A stretch of DNA of 25,984 nucleotides from Apiotrichum sp. Y4204 (taxonomy: Eukaryota; Basidiomycota; Tremellomycetes; Trichosporonales; Trichosporonaceae). Location: contig JAMYHL010000157.1 of NCBI GenBank assembly GCA_025531455.1, positions 1-25,984 on the forward strand, read 5' to 3'. The notes beneath the pieces are model-generated. The model did no database searches and was not told the DNA's origin. It was given only the letters and a program-made list of their open reading frames with translations. Below are positions 10,293 through 21,759 of this stretch, one piece after another (position 1 is the first letter of the stretch; the number at the start of each line of letters is the position of its first letter). The position numbers were made by a program, and so were the translations under genes.

Positions 10293-10894
10293 GCTGCGGG
10301 ATTTGTTTGTGCCGCCACACTCCGTGTGTGTGTTTTTTTCTCCCTGTATTGTTTTTGTTTTGATCAGTGGTGGAGAAGTGGAGGACGAGATGAGGTGTAA
10401 ATATTTGTGTTGATAATATAGCATCCCTCCAACCACAATCAATCATCGCCTGGGCTGGCTGGGGGAATCTCTCTCTCTCTCGCTGCCCTCCCCCTCCCCT
10501 CCCTTCCCTTCTGTTCTCTCTCTTGTTGCGACCACTCTTTCCGAACAACATCACCAAACACCCTCTGCTCACCACCGCTCCCTCCCCCTCCCCCATCAGA
10601 GCAGCAGCACTCCCCACTCCGTTCCGTAGCTTCAAAGCCGGAGCGCCACTGTCTGTACATACTTCTCTTAGCCTCACCCTCATCTCACTCTCCTCACATC
10701 AACAAACTGTGGCCCTCCCTCCACCGGCCACTGAAAACACCACCCAGCCAGCCAGCCACCCGAGCAACTCTCCCACTCCCATCCTCCATCCACCCCTCCC
10801 CATCTCGCCCGACGTCGTCTGCCGTCCGCAACATCGAGTCCGCTCCGCCGTATCGACTACCGCGCAGCTTTCTACCGTGGCGTCGGCCACCAAT

Positions 10895-11026
10895 ATGGCT
10901 CAACTCGCAGCCACAAGAGTGAGTCCCTCAGCGCTTGTTATTGTGGTGTGGGTGCTTTTTCCCTGTGGGCCTCTGTCGTCTGTCGGTTTTATCTCCTCTT
11001 TGTTGTGGCCTCTGTTGTTTTCACAG
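10895..11026 (+). other. upstream ATG exon and leader intron of the forkhead gene
   Basis: An ATG at 10895 in a strong context (A at -3, G at +4) opens eight codons (MAQLAATR). A GTGAGT donor at 10919 follows, with a pyrimidine-rich acceptor TTTTCACAG at 11026 (108-nt intron). Either this is a spliced 5' leader carrying an upstream start, or it is the true first coding exon, joined further to 11350 by another intron. The sequence alone does not decide. Confidence 0.45.
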
Positions 11027-11349
11027 ATAATAGAGAACAGCAGCGGGCACGCAGGCCGTGATGGCTATCTGTGGACGGGGCTGGAGCTTGGTATGGGGAT
11101 GCCTGCTGGGCACTGCGTACGCTTGTTCAGCTTTCAGCTCCAGCCCGGTTCCCGTGCTTGTTGTTTTCACCCAATTTCGACACATCACATTCTTCCCCCG
11201 CCGGCCACCGCCCAGCCCAGAGCCCACAGGGGGGACCCATTTCACTCCAACAACAACAACAATGCTACATCTTGCATCGTGCATGCACGCAAACAGACGC
11301 TGACAGCTAGGGAGATCCCCGTACGCCAGACGACGTGACACCGACAGCG

Positions 11350-13861
11350 ATGAAGCCAACAAGGGCTGCGGCCATGGTATGTCTCCAGTGACCCATATCC
11401 ATGCCCCGTACCGTTGCTGACCCAGGAACGTTATTCATTCATCTCGTGTGCTGTTATATAATTGTGCGATTGTGCCGTCCTCGTTTTTGCCTGCTTGCTC
11501 GCCATCTCGTCGTGCATCTCCGACGCCGATGCGATATTGATTCTGCGATACTTCCTACTTGCTCCCCTGCATCCCTCGCATGGCATGCACGCACGACCCT
11601 GCACCCGAAAAAAACAAACAAACAACAATACCAAAAACAAACAGCGTAACCCTAGCCCGCGAAAAGGCGGACAACGGGTGCTCCCCACCCCTACATCACT
11701 CTCCCCATCCAAGCAGCGCTCTCCACCAGAGCCGCGCCTCCCGCCATCATTCGAGCCGTCCAACTCGAGTCACCTCCCGCCAGCTATTGCAAGTCGGTAT
11801 ACACCAGGTGTCTACACTCCACACTCGCCTTACCGTCCGGGAGAATATCAGCGGTCGGAATGTGCACCATCAGAGCGCACGCGGATCGAGCGCCGACTCT
11901 TTGACGACGACGAAGACGGCACACCGACACGAAACGGCCATAGTAGCAGTCCGCTGCAGCCCGCCTTCGAGTCCAAAGGCGATACGGACGTCAAGATGGT
12001 GTTGCGTAACGGCACGCCGGTGGATCTCATCTCATGGTGGGTATTTGTGATTCATTTTTTTCTCCATCCCAATTTTGCCGAAATTGGGGATCTGCGGCGT
12101 TGTTGTTGACTCGTGACCCAGGCTGAGGACCAACTTTCACCACCAGCCACCACCGCACACTCCAGTGACATCGTTCATGTCGCTGGCTCATATCCACCAC
12201 CTGCTGCAGGAGCGTTTCCCGCGCGTGCAGGGCATGGCTGAATTACATCGTGCCGTGCTCGTGGCCTTCCCCCACTCGGAGTGGGAAGAGTCGCCCGACA
12301 ACCAGGAGCCGCCGATCATGCGTGGTCTAGTATGGCACGGGCGGGATGTGGCTGAAGACGATCCCATCACTCCTGGGCGACCATCTCGTGGTGCGCGTCG
12401 TCGCGATGGCGGCCGCAACAGCGGCAGTCCCCCGAACTCGCCACTCATGAGTCCCGTGTCGAGCGCCCACCGCCAGATGCCCGACACTCCTGCACGCAGT
12501 GTTCTGGACGAGTTTGCAGAGCTCGCAACGAGGACACCGGTGGTCAAGGAGCAAAACATGAACTCTGAGCGTGGCAAGGCGGCTGCATACGCGCTCTCCA
12601 TGGCATGCAGCTCGGTCGACCGCAGCTGGGACCGGCGCGCACGGAAGCGTCGCGCCTCGGGGTCTCCAGAACACGGCCGCCGCAGGGCTGTCACGCCGGA
12701 TGCGCTCCAGGAGCTACTCAATGCTGCTGAAGCTGTCGAGGGCTCGCCACTAAACACCGTCCTATACAAGGAGCGCGGGCTCAAGCGACGGCGCACCATC
12801 GGGGAGTCGAACGGCATGTCAATCGATCAACGCCGCAACCGGTCAGCGCGGGCGACCGCCTCGCCGAAGATTAAGGGATTAGCATTGCTGCCCGAGCGGG
12901 AACCTCACCTGGGTTCCGGCGACGAGGATGAGCCGGTTTCGCCATTAGCGTCGGAGGAGTCTGGTGTGTCCCAGATGGTCATGGGCCAGCCCTGGCGGCG
13001 CGGCCATGCGTCATCAACGACCTCACAGCTCTCTGCCATCTCTGAAAGTATCCCGCTGGCGCCGCCACAGGCAGCACCGACCAAGGGCGCCGGCCGCAAG
13101 GTGAACGAACTCCCGACCTCCACTCAAGGCCAGTTCCCTGGCGTTGACTGCAAGCCGCCGTACCCGTATCACGAGATGATCCGGCACGCGATCGAGAACG
13201 CGCCCGATCGCAAGTTGCAGCTTGCTCAAATCTACTCGTCTATAGCGGACCGATTCCCCTTTTTCAAGACATTGGATGAGAAGAAGACGGCCGGGTGGCA
13301 GAACTCAATCCGGCACAATCTTAGTCTAAAGTGAGTGGGCCCTATGGACGCTACTGACGTGACAGAAAGATGTTTGTCCGTGTCAACAAGGCGGACGGCG
13401 CACCGGACGAGACGGGTGGCAAGGGCGGCTGGTGGACGGTGCAGCCTGGCGTCCCGGACGAAGGCCGGCCGGGGCGAAAGGCCAAGGCAAAGCGAGCCAA
13501 GGATAGCGCAACCGAGGCTGGTAGTGCGGCGACAAGTGTGGCCGGTACGCCAGTACCGTCTGGTCCGTCTCTCCCCGCGTCACAGACGAGTGTCATGGAC
13601 ACACCAGAGGCCAAGTCCGAGTCGAAGCCCGTGGCGTTGGCACCCAAGTCGGAGCCGCGGCCGTCGAGTAGTGTCAAACCGCTCGCACCCGCGCCGACAT
13701 CGCGGTCGTTGCAGCCGTCCCCACGAGCACCTGCCCAACCATCACGTCCACTAGCTGCTAGCTCGCAGCGCGCAGCCCTCGCGCCCGCCCCCGCCTCACC
13801 GACCCCAGCGTCCACAACTATGATCAAGTCTGACCCTGTCCTGCATGCCCAAGAGGCGTAG
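11350..13861 (+). CDS. forkhead (winged-helix) transcription factor
   Basis: Exons 11350-11376, 11645-12036, 12122-13330 and 13366-13861 give 707 residues. The forkhead DNA-binding domain spans about 484-570: [29 protein letters not shown], the recognition helix [16 protein letters not shown] (from about 531), wing 1 and a closing GGWWTV. The 35-nt intron at 13331 splits the domain right after NLSL. The N-terminal 480 residues are low-complexity, with many SP/TP sites ([18 protein letters not shown]) that suggest CDK or MAPK phosphorylation. No FHA domain is visible, so it is not an Fkh1/Fkh2-type protein. After the domain comes a basic RKAKAKRAK segment (likely nuclear localisation), then a Pro/Ala/Ser tail. 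The start at 11350 is inferred: MKPTRAAAM joins in phase 0 to RNPSPRK across a 268-nt intron. An earlier start at 10895 or an in-frame ATG at 11585 is possible. Targets are unknown. Confidence 0.9.
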
Positions 13862-14349
13862 CGGAATGGGTTGAGCTGACTTTATGGTCTGGCGGAACTG
13901 GTGGACCTGGTAGATCAAAATCCCGACTCTATGGACTTGCAGATGGACACTACGTGTCATGCCCTCGCCCCCCACAACCCCCTTCCCACGCCCGCGGCAC
14001 TGCTGTTGTTATCTGTTGATTTAAAGTACGGAGCCCTTGTTGCGACCTATGCACTGCATTTTGTACAGCGCGGGGGCGGATAGTGAAAGAATGGGTATGG
14101 CGTGGCAGCACTCATAAACGTTCGGGATTGTGGGATGACGGCAGCAGGCTGAGACCGGGGGACGCCAACAAAGAGATAAACAACGTGACAATAAAGGCAG
14201 AGCTCCAATGACGTCATTGTAAACAAAGGCATCCCATACAACACAACACCAGCCAGCCGAAAATTCTACTGCGCACCTGAGTGTCTATTTTGTCAGCTTC
14301 TCTGTTCTCGGCCCTCGGTGAGAGCCTCAATGGCGGTCCATATTTAGTG

Positions 14350-14366
14350 CGACACCGGGGGTGTCG
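14350..14366. repeat. short inverted repeat
   Basis: The 7-base arms CGACACC and GGTGTCG flank a GGG loop. It is a perfect small hairpin in the 3' flank of the forkhead gene, about 490 bases after its stop. Too far to be an obvious 3'-end element and short enough to be chance. Confidence 0.45.
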
Positions 14367-16224
14367 GCACACGCAGTCTGCAGGCTGCTCCCCGTCGGTC
14401 ATCCATCCACTGTGAGACAGTAGTGAGCGCGACCGATCGTCGCTGGATCGCTGTGTGTGTGCCAAACAGAGTGATCGGAAGCGAGGATTGGAATCGAAAA
14501 TGGGAGAATCGAGGATCAGGAAACTAGGAAGCATCACGCGTACCCCGCGTGAGTCCCATGCCACGCACAGACCGCCGATCTCCTAGGCCTGAGATGAGAC
14601 GTCCAGGGCCATTGCGCGCCACAGTGCAACACTTGGGGGTACTGCTGAGAGCTGCGACACAGGATAGTAAACCAATTGACAAGTAGGGCCGGCCGCTAAA
14701 TGCTCGCATATGCTCGTCGCCTCGCGCCTCAGACAGTCAGAGGCGCCAGAAGTCGGCGCTAGCAGCGCTAGTCAGCAGACAGCCAGGGCAACAGGGATTG
14801 TCGCAAGATTACCTCAGCTACAAGCAACGGATCGCACCGGAGATGCCGAGGACCGAGATGAAGCAGACGCCGGTCCACTTAGTCCTGCATACCTGCGCAT
14901 ACCAGGTGTAACCATCTGCATAAGCAGTCACCAGACACCGACCGGCATACGAGGTACCCAATCCCAATCAATCCGAATCAATACCACTATATGCAAGACA
15001 TACAATGCCCGTAGCAAAGGCCGTAAGGCCGCCTGACCGCTCGGTCACCGGCATCGGGGGCCGAAGCCAGGCCACCGGCCAGCTGACGGATGACGAGGAG
15101 GCTCAGCTATGTCAGATCCAGTAGCCAGTGCTCAGTGTCAGACTTTGCTACTTTTGTCTACTGTCGATGCTTGACTAAAAAAAATATCGGAATCGCCCTG
15201 AATAGCCGTGTGGCCCTGGGAATCTGCTTGCTGCCTGGCCGCTGGCCTGCGCCGCTGCCCGCTGATCTGCACAAGATTTCTCGTGCCGGCCCGGGAGCCC
15301 GGGAGCCGTGTGCCTTGCGGATTTTGGTAGCCGATCAGCAGAGCACGCGCTAGTAATAGAACGATCGTCGGATCCTTTGATCCGTTCCCCTCCCAAAGGA
15401 CCGGAGATCAGGCGAGAGGCCCGGGTGACATGCACGATGCACAACGGAGTTACAGGAGGATCATAGGGGGAAAATGGCACGACGCAGCTTTGCAGACCGT
15501 CAGCGCGAGGCATGGGGGCGCATGGGACGAGGGGCCCGAGCGCCCGCCAGCAGCGGAGGATCGTGCCATGTCCATGCCGTGGCTGGCCGCCGGCTGCCAA
15601 GGCTGGGGAAAAGAGCGGGCACCGGAAGAGGGTCTCGTCCGACTCTATTTTTTGGGATTTTTCGGTACATTTTTTGTTTTCCTTGGTGTTTACGCCTTTG
15701 CGCCACTGAAAAAAATAATCCACGGCACGTTGAATGGGTGAGGGTTCAGGGCCCAAGGGCGTCTCTTCCTGGTGATTTCTGTCAATCTTGCATCTGTCAT
15801 CGGTTCATCTCGGTATCCTGGGCAATGTTCGTTCGATTAATGCAAAGGCAACATGCAACCAAGGACACCCAAAGACAACAATGGCAGCGAGCATGCATGC
15901 ATGCATCGATACTCGTATCCTCGAGTGCGAGCAGCAGCAAACAACCACAACACGCAGAGGGTGCAGAGATAATCGGATCGATTGTTCTTTCTCACTTCAA
16001 TCGCATCTCATCCACTTCGGCGCGACACCTTCGAGCTTACCACCTCGTCTGCGCCGGCCGCCATCTCCGCCGACACAGTGACCTCGGCCTCGGCCTCGCC
16101 TTCGCCTCCTCTTCGCTCTTGCTCCCCGTGCTCCGCGCTCTGTGCTCCTGGGCACCACCGGCCTTTGTGTTCCTGAGAAGCAATCCGACACACAGTCCCA
16201 GAACCTCGAAGCATTCCATTCCGA

Positions 16225-16249
16225 CTGCTGGTCTTAAATATACCAGCAG
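16225..16249. repeat. 25-bp inverted repeat with TA-rich centre
   Basis: The 8-base arms CTGCTGGT and ACCAGCAG are perfect reverse complements around the 9-base core CTTAAATAT. It lies about 540 bases upstream of the hydrolase ATG, at the edge of that gene's leader. The symmetry resembles a dimeric factor site, and the AT core resembles a TATA element. Confidence 0.5.
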
Positions 16250-16333
16250 ACCCGGACCCGAGGCCCAATCCGTCATTGCCCGGCACTGCTCTTCTCGAGG
16301 CCGCGTCGACACACGGCACGCAGTGATAGAAGC

Positions 16334-16375
16334 ACAGCACACAGCACACAGCATACAGCACACAGCATACAGAAC
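16334..16375. repeat. 7-bp tandem repeat, six copies
   Basis: ACAGCAC/ACAGCAT units repeat six times; the last is degenerate (ACAGAAC). It lies upstream of the hydrolase gene. Confidence 0.8.
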
Positions 16376-16785
16376 CCCGCACACGCACGCGTAACTCGAC
16401 AACAACAAGCCCGCCGGCTTTGCACCCACACACCCCCTCCTACACACACACTCGCTCGATCTCCGGCGCCCGACCGCGCTCGAACCCCTCCAGCATCGAC
16501 CCATCGTCCATCCGTCATCCAGTGTTCATCTTCTCTTCACCCCAACACTGACTTGGACATTAACAACTGACCGCCATCCGCCCCATCAGCCATTCTGCCC
16601 ATTGCTCATTGACAACAACCAGTCACCAGCGCCAGCGAGACCGTCAACGCGTCCAGCTTCCTCCAGCGCTGGCGCCAACTTATTCCCGAACTCGACACGG
16701 CTTTCGCTTGCGGTCTGCTGTCCTTCACGCCGATCCTTGGCGCCTTCAGCCTCTGAACCCTGTCCTTATCTACATACCACACACC

Positions 16786-19124
16786 ATGAAGTTCAAGGAC
16801 ATCACCCGCTCGCTTAACGTCCTCTCGCCGGGAAAGGGAAGGCGGCGGCGCGCTTCGGCGGCATCGCAGCTCAGCGTCGCGGGTCCAAGCAGTCCGGGTC
16901 CCAGTACGCTCGGCGTGGGCACGTCACGCCCAGGAAGCCCGACGCGTCCGCCAGTGTCCCCTGGGCGAGGCTCGATGCGTGGCCCAGCAAGTATCCGTGC
17001 CACATCCACAGGCCGCAAAGGGAGCTACTCGGGAACAACGTCTTCGCGCCGCCGTCGACGCCTGAGCGTATCCATTGGAGAGGCGAGTTGCGCGATCCCG
17101 TGCCGCCACCCAGCGCCCGAACGCAAACCGCAAGGCATTCTCCTCAAGAGTTTTGGGCATCGGCGGTCGCCTGGCCCATCAACCCCCATGCGCGCTATCC
17201 AGTACGAGGTCAACGGCGATTCGCGCTCGCGCCCGACATCGTGGGTGACTGTCTCGCCTGATAGCCCGACGATGCGCCCTGCTTCTGAACACACATCCCG
17301 CCCGATGGCCCCGCTCGAGCTCGCGGACGCGAGCGAGTCCGACACCGCCATTGTCACCCCCACATCTGTCCGTACACCAGAAAGCGAGCACAAGGAGCTC
17401 GGTGACGCAGTCCTTCCCTCCCGCCCAATGTCCCCCTGTCTCCTCGAGCGCTTGTGTCCGCCTGCCGCGCTAGAGCGGAAAAAATCCATCACGAAGAAAC
17501 CTGCCCCAGGTCGGGTATACGTCTTCGACGTCGTGTCCGAGGAGGCCTGCCTCACGTCCCCCGCCCAGCCTTCCTTTGCACAAGTAGGCGGATTTAGCTC
17601 GCCACCGGGTTCTGCTGCGGGTTCGTTGCTCGCGTCTTCAGGGCAAGGGGTAGGCCCAGGAGCTTCAGACGCGGTCGCTGCGCGTGCTGCACGAACCGCG
17701 CGTCTCGCGACGAGCGCGCAGCGCGCCCCCCTCGCGTTTCGCACCTCGCCGTGGATGCGCGTCGTCATGGACGTTGTCTTCCTCTTCTCCCATGTTGCCC
17801 TGCTGCCGCGCATGTTCGTGCCCTGCCGGCGGCACTCACCGGCCGCCACGAAGCCCACGGCGGGCAACGCGCTGTCCAGCGGATGTCCTCCCGGAGCGAC
17901 TCACTGCCGGGGGCACATCACAAACGCGACACTCACGCAGGCGCTGCTTGTCGTGCTTTCGATCGTCGTCACTGTTCTCGGATTTGGGAGCCTCGTCGCA
18001 TGTATGCCGACGGTGTTTGCACTCTTAGGTCTCGTCCTCCTCGCCGAGGTGATTCAGGGGCCCATGACGCGCGAGAGCAACCGCCCAGATGTTGAGAACG
18101 TCGCTGGCGCAGACCGTGAAGCGTGGTTCTTGTGAGTTAACCGTCTGGTGCCCCGAAGCTTACAACAGTGTCAATGGCGTGGCGGAAACTGGCACCGGCG
18201 CACAGGAGGCGATCGACCATATTCACGGCCTTGTGCGCCGGCCAGTCACGGCCCTCATGAATCGCAGCCTTGGGCTGTGGTTTGACTTTCTCCAGTCCAT
18301 CCTCCAGCGCAACCTCTTCCTCCCCACGCGCGATGTTCGCAACGGGTATAAATACGTGCACGAGGCAATTATGAACTGCACACTCGAGCGCATCGTGCTC
18401 GTCGCGCACTCACAGGGTGGAATCATCGTCTCGGCCTGGGTCGACCAGCTCATTGCCGACCTCCCTCCCGCACTCCTCACCCGCGTGGAAGTGTACACGT
18501 TCGGCTCGGCCGCGAGCCATTTTGCCCTCCGCGCCGACGGCGAGGGTGCCTTCGCTCGTGTAGAGCACTTTGCAAATATGCACGACCTCGTCGCCCAATT
18601 TGGTGTGCTTCACTATGCCCGTGGCGGCGCGTACGCCCCCTCCCGCGCGGGCCAGGGCGAGGGCGAGGTCGGAGCAGTGTACGGCCGCTACGTCGGGCGT
18701 GTCTTCGCGCGCAACCGCACCGGTCACATCCTCCTGGATCATTAGTGAGTATTCATATCGCAGTGCTTTGAGAATGTTGGCTGAGATCAGTCTTCACCCG
18801 TCAGACTCGATCCTCGATGAACCGAGCGTGCGCGCCGCAAGTAGGTTTGCAGGGTACGTGGGCGGTGGGCACCTTGTCCCGGGGTACGGCTCCGTGACAG
18901 AAAAGGCAGCGCCGCTCCCGGTTATCGTTCCGGCGCCGCGGGCAGTGTCCGCGCCAGCATCGCAGTCGTCCACCAGCGAACCGAGCAGCAAAACGTCGGC
19001 TGCCGCGTTCGCGACCACCGTACGGCGGCACACGAGCCGGCGTCGGAAAGACAGTGCATTGGTGGGCGAGGAGGACGCGCGCGCCGCGCTCGGCAAGGCT
19101 GCTGGCACGACGAAGCGCAAGTAG
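16786..19124 (+). CDS. lipase-like alpha/beta-hydrolase with membrane segment
   Basis: Exons 16786-18131, 18169-18744 and 18791-19124 give 751 residues. Residues 1-320 are Ser/Pro/Arg-rich, probably disordered and cytosolic, with several basic clusters (GRRRRAS, SSRRRRRLS). A moderately hydrophobic stretch (about 325-345) and a strong one (about 382-422, LLVVLSIVVTVLGFGSLVA onward) suggest a membrane anchor. The hydrolase part follows: WFFVNGVAETG, LWFDFLQSILQRNLFLPTRD, then VLVAHSQGGIIVSAWVDQL with the nucleophile-elbow Ser at about 530, and VEVYTFGSAASHF. The GHILLDHY segment carries a candidate catalytic His (about 635). This order matches fungal DUF676/PGAP1-like lipase folds. The substrate is unknown. 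Intron 1 (37 nt) splits the WFF/VNGV motif in phase 2; intron 2 (46 nt) splits a Tyr codon in phase 2. The ATG follows a pyrimidine-rich leader in good context (acaccATGa). The tail is basic and low-complexity. Confidence 0.88.
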
Positions 19125-19505
19125 TATGAGCTGAAGATGTATTATATTGTATGTATACAATGAAGTGACGAGCAGCGGCATGAGTACGAGTACCTTGGGT
19201 GGTGCGCACACCACATGTTCCTTGTGTCGGGCGTTCGCCCGGTATACGGTGTATGCCATCTTCCGTCCATTATATCCAAAGTTGCGCATACAGCTCCACT
19301 CGTTTGGGGCGATTGGTAACCGCGAGATCTGTGGTCTTTCGTCTCTTTAGATGTCAAGTGTCTCGGAAAATCGGATTACACAAAGTAGTGCACAGTGGTA
19401 GCTGGTGAGGGCGCCGAAGTAGGGGTTACCGATCTCAACGTTTCCGCTGAATATGCCATAGTATGAGTAGAGAATGACCAGACATAGCCACGGAGGGAAC
19501 ACCTG
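19125..19505. other. convergent intergenic region
   Basis: 381 bases between the stop codons of the hydrolase (plus) and the MFS transporter (minus). It must hold both 3' ends. No hairpin, RNA gene or other feature stands out. Confidence 0.6.
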
Positions 19506-21348
19506 CTAACTGCCTACAAGACTGGAAGTTACGGGTGACCGCGCCCGCAATCTACTGCCGTACCGAAGTAGGAGAAAAGGCGCTGCCGCCAGCACAAAGC
19601 CCAGACCTGCGACAAGAGACGAGGCGGCCGGATAGCCGAGTGCGATATACATCTGCGCGGTAAAGAGGGGAAATGTCCCAGACGCAGTGTTCCTCGCAAA
19701 ACTTTGCGCCGCTTGCGCTGAGGACGAATACGTCTCATACGCGTCAGCGAGGTAGTTGCTGTTGTCAGCGGTCGGGCCAGAAGGATGCTCAAGACTCACA
19801 AAACGCCAAGATACATGCAGTAAATGCCCCAGTAAGAGATGCAGAGCATTGTCGCGGGTACCGGCCAAGGGATGGCGGGGCGGCCAGTCCAGGCAAAGGC
19901 CATCATCCCAGCTGGGAAGAGGAGGCCGCCTGCCGCTGCCCAGTAAAGGCGGGCTTCTGGCTTCGGGCGTCCGCCACCTGGTGGGGCTGCCGCCGCATAC
20001 AAGCGCTCTTGGTGGAATGCGGATATGTATCCAATACCACCTCCGATGGCCATGCACGTTTGGACACTGCCCAATTGCCCCGGCGAGAAACCGTATTGCG
20101 CAAAGACCAACATGTTCGACGGTCCACTCAGGAAGATGACGCCCCAGGCAAATCCAATCCAGAGGGAGAGCGCGGAGACAATCGGCTCAGTGACGAGGAA
20201 CTCTGCAGTTAGAGATCACAGACCAGGGCTTCGACATACGAAGTGGACGAAGAGCTGTGACTCGCAGCTCACGGAAAAGAGACTTGCTCCGGCCTAGATC
20301 AGAGTAGGCAATGTGCTGAATCCCTGTCTCTTTTGTCAGACGTGCGGCACGACGCTGCAAAAGCGTGTTCGCGCGCGTTTCCTTCAAGAGTGCGAATGTG
20401 GTGATGCACGAGACCGCTGCTAGAATCCCTTGTACTCCAAAGCACCACTGGTATCCCAGGAGTTGCCCCACCCATCCCATGGTAAGACCACCCAGCGCTT
20501 GTCCGATGAAGATGATGAGTGCGAATAGGTTCATCGCTGGTCCACGGTCGTGGGCTCGAAAGAGATCCGCGATGGTGCCGCCTACCATTGAGATCCCGAC
20601 GCAGGCCACCATCCCCTGCTGACAAGACGTCAGTTCAGGCAAGATCTAGTAGACGTACAAACCACCGCGTCGCGAGAAAGCCCGAAATGTTATGCGAGAG
20701 GATCTGAGGCAGAAAGAGCAGCGCATTGCTGAATGGGTAAGACTGCTATGAGCGTGACTCCAGCAACTTACATCAATGAGGAGACTTGGTAGATCTCGTT
20801 GCGACCAAAGTTCTCTGACACCGGCGCCAACACCAACGGTGTGGTGCTAAAAGCCACGTTGTACATCATCAACCCGATAAGAAAGTGAAGACGCGAGACG
20901 CCAAACCACTGCGGGCCCCAGGTCGCCATTATGCTCATGCCAGTTGAGTTGAGCGCGGTGAGTGCTGTGAAGAAGCACGCGGTCAACACCATTGTGTACT
21001 TCTTTCGCGATGACCAATTGAACGGAAGCTGGGGTCAGCACGAGCATAGGGACCGAGGGGAGAAAGGGGAGGAATGGAGGCATGGGGAGGGGGATGTCAA
21101 GCCCGTGGGCACGTAGCACTGGATCGAGGTCGTCAGTCGAAAACCCAGACGGCAAAGAACCGGAACCAAGGTGTTGTCGTCCGTGCAGAAGGAACTGTAC
21201 TTTCAATCGCTGACGACCCGCGGTTGGCTCGAAAGACTGATAGTCTTACCTCGGGATCAGCCGGGTCCCAGTCAATGATGACGGTAGATTTATGGCCTGG
21301 TATGGTCGATGACTCGAGGTGTGCCGTACCGGGTCCTTTGTCGTCCAT
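19506..21348 (-). CDS. MFS multidrug/polyamine-type transporter
   Basis: Exons (descending) 21348-21250, 21028-20772, 20728-20659, 20618-20240, 20202-19800 and 19758-19506 give 486 residues, usual for 12-helix MFS proteins of the DHA1 class. These are proton antiporters exporting drugs or polyamines across the plasma membrane. Seen: a short cytosolic N-terminus with DWDPADPELPFNWSSRKKY, the typical entry to TM1; APVSENFGRNEIY after TM2 (motif-A region); RWFQGMVACVGISMVGGTIADLF for TM4; the central loop LLKETRANTLLQRR; and the second half with NYLADAYETYSSSAQAAQSF, a strong signature of this class. The tail ends YGSRLRARSP. Introns are 221, 43, 40, 37 and 41 nt, all with GTAAG/GTACGT/GTATGT/GTGAGT donors. 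The long first intron separates the charged N-terminus from TM1. The substrate cannot be assigned. The gene lies next to an unknown gene and an anion channel on the same strand, each with its own promoter region. Confidence 0.93.
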
Positions 21349-21759
21349 GATGCCGTGGTAAAAAGAGCAACATATGGAGTGTAGTGGATAGCTAGAGAAA
21401 TGAGCGAGGTTCTCTCCTGCGAACAGATGGACAGAAGTGGAAGTCAAAGTCGGGTAAGTGCAAGGTGGGCTTCAGAGCGAAACGCACGACCCGCCAGCCA
21501 CAGCAGCCAATCTCGGCCAAATCCACCAATCTGGTTGCCGATGTGTACAGGTGGGTTCGATGCGACAGTCGACAGTCAGTCCTACGCGATCAACAATCAA
21601 TGATGAAGGATCCAACAAGGCGATTGATCCACGGTGACAGACGTCAGTCCGACCAGTTTATCGTACTCCGCAGCGGACCCGCTCGTGTATGGCTCCCGAG
21701 CACGAAATTAAGTTTACATCACTCTAGTCTGTGTCCGTCTACAAATCCGCCCTCCGCGG
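21349..21759. other. intergenic region upstream of the MFS gene
   Basis: 411 bases. It holds the MFS promoter (minus strand, with a short CT-rich leader ending at the ATG context catcATGg) and the 3' flank of the next minus-strand gene. No other feature seen. Confidence 0.6.

Larger units (their letters stand above)
9720..11349. other. intergenic region, promoter and long leader of the forkhead gene
   Basis: About 1.6 kb without a gene I can support. It contains four TTCTAAT heptamers (10164-10292), a CT-rich stretch (about 10470-10515), and a well-placed ATG at 10895 followed by a donor. That ATG may belong to a leader exon or to an alternative N-terminus of the forkhead gene. Confidence 0.5.
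13862..16785. other. 2.9-kb gene-free stretch
   Basis: The largest non-coding interval in the window. The left half is unremarkable apart from a 17-bp inverted repeat at 14350-14366. The right half holds a 25-bp inverted repeat around an AT-rich core, a 7-bp tandem repeat, an (ATGC)n run at 15891-15906, and a pyrimidine-rich leader from about 16400 to the hydrolase start. A 306-codon frame at 15474-16394 has unconvincing composition. No tRNA recognised. Confidence 0.5.

Noticed and set aside
15891..15906. (ATGC)n run as a possible protein-binding palindrome
   Set aside because: A simple tetranucleotide run is self-complementary by nature, with no supporting context.
15474..16394. A 306-codon plus-strand frame starting with ATG in the gap before the hydrolase gene
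   Set aside because: It runs through the 7-bp tandem repeat and the 25-bp palindrome. It is rich in Arg/His/Ser/Cys without segments resembling folded protein, and it overlaps other equally open frames. Probably chance in a leader region.
17025..17867. A 280-codon minus-strand frame inside the hydrolase gene
   Set aside because: It lies fully antisense to a well-supported exon in GC-rich DNA, where antisense frames are commonly open.
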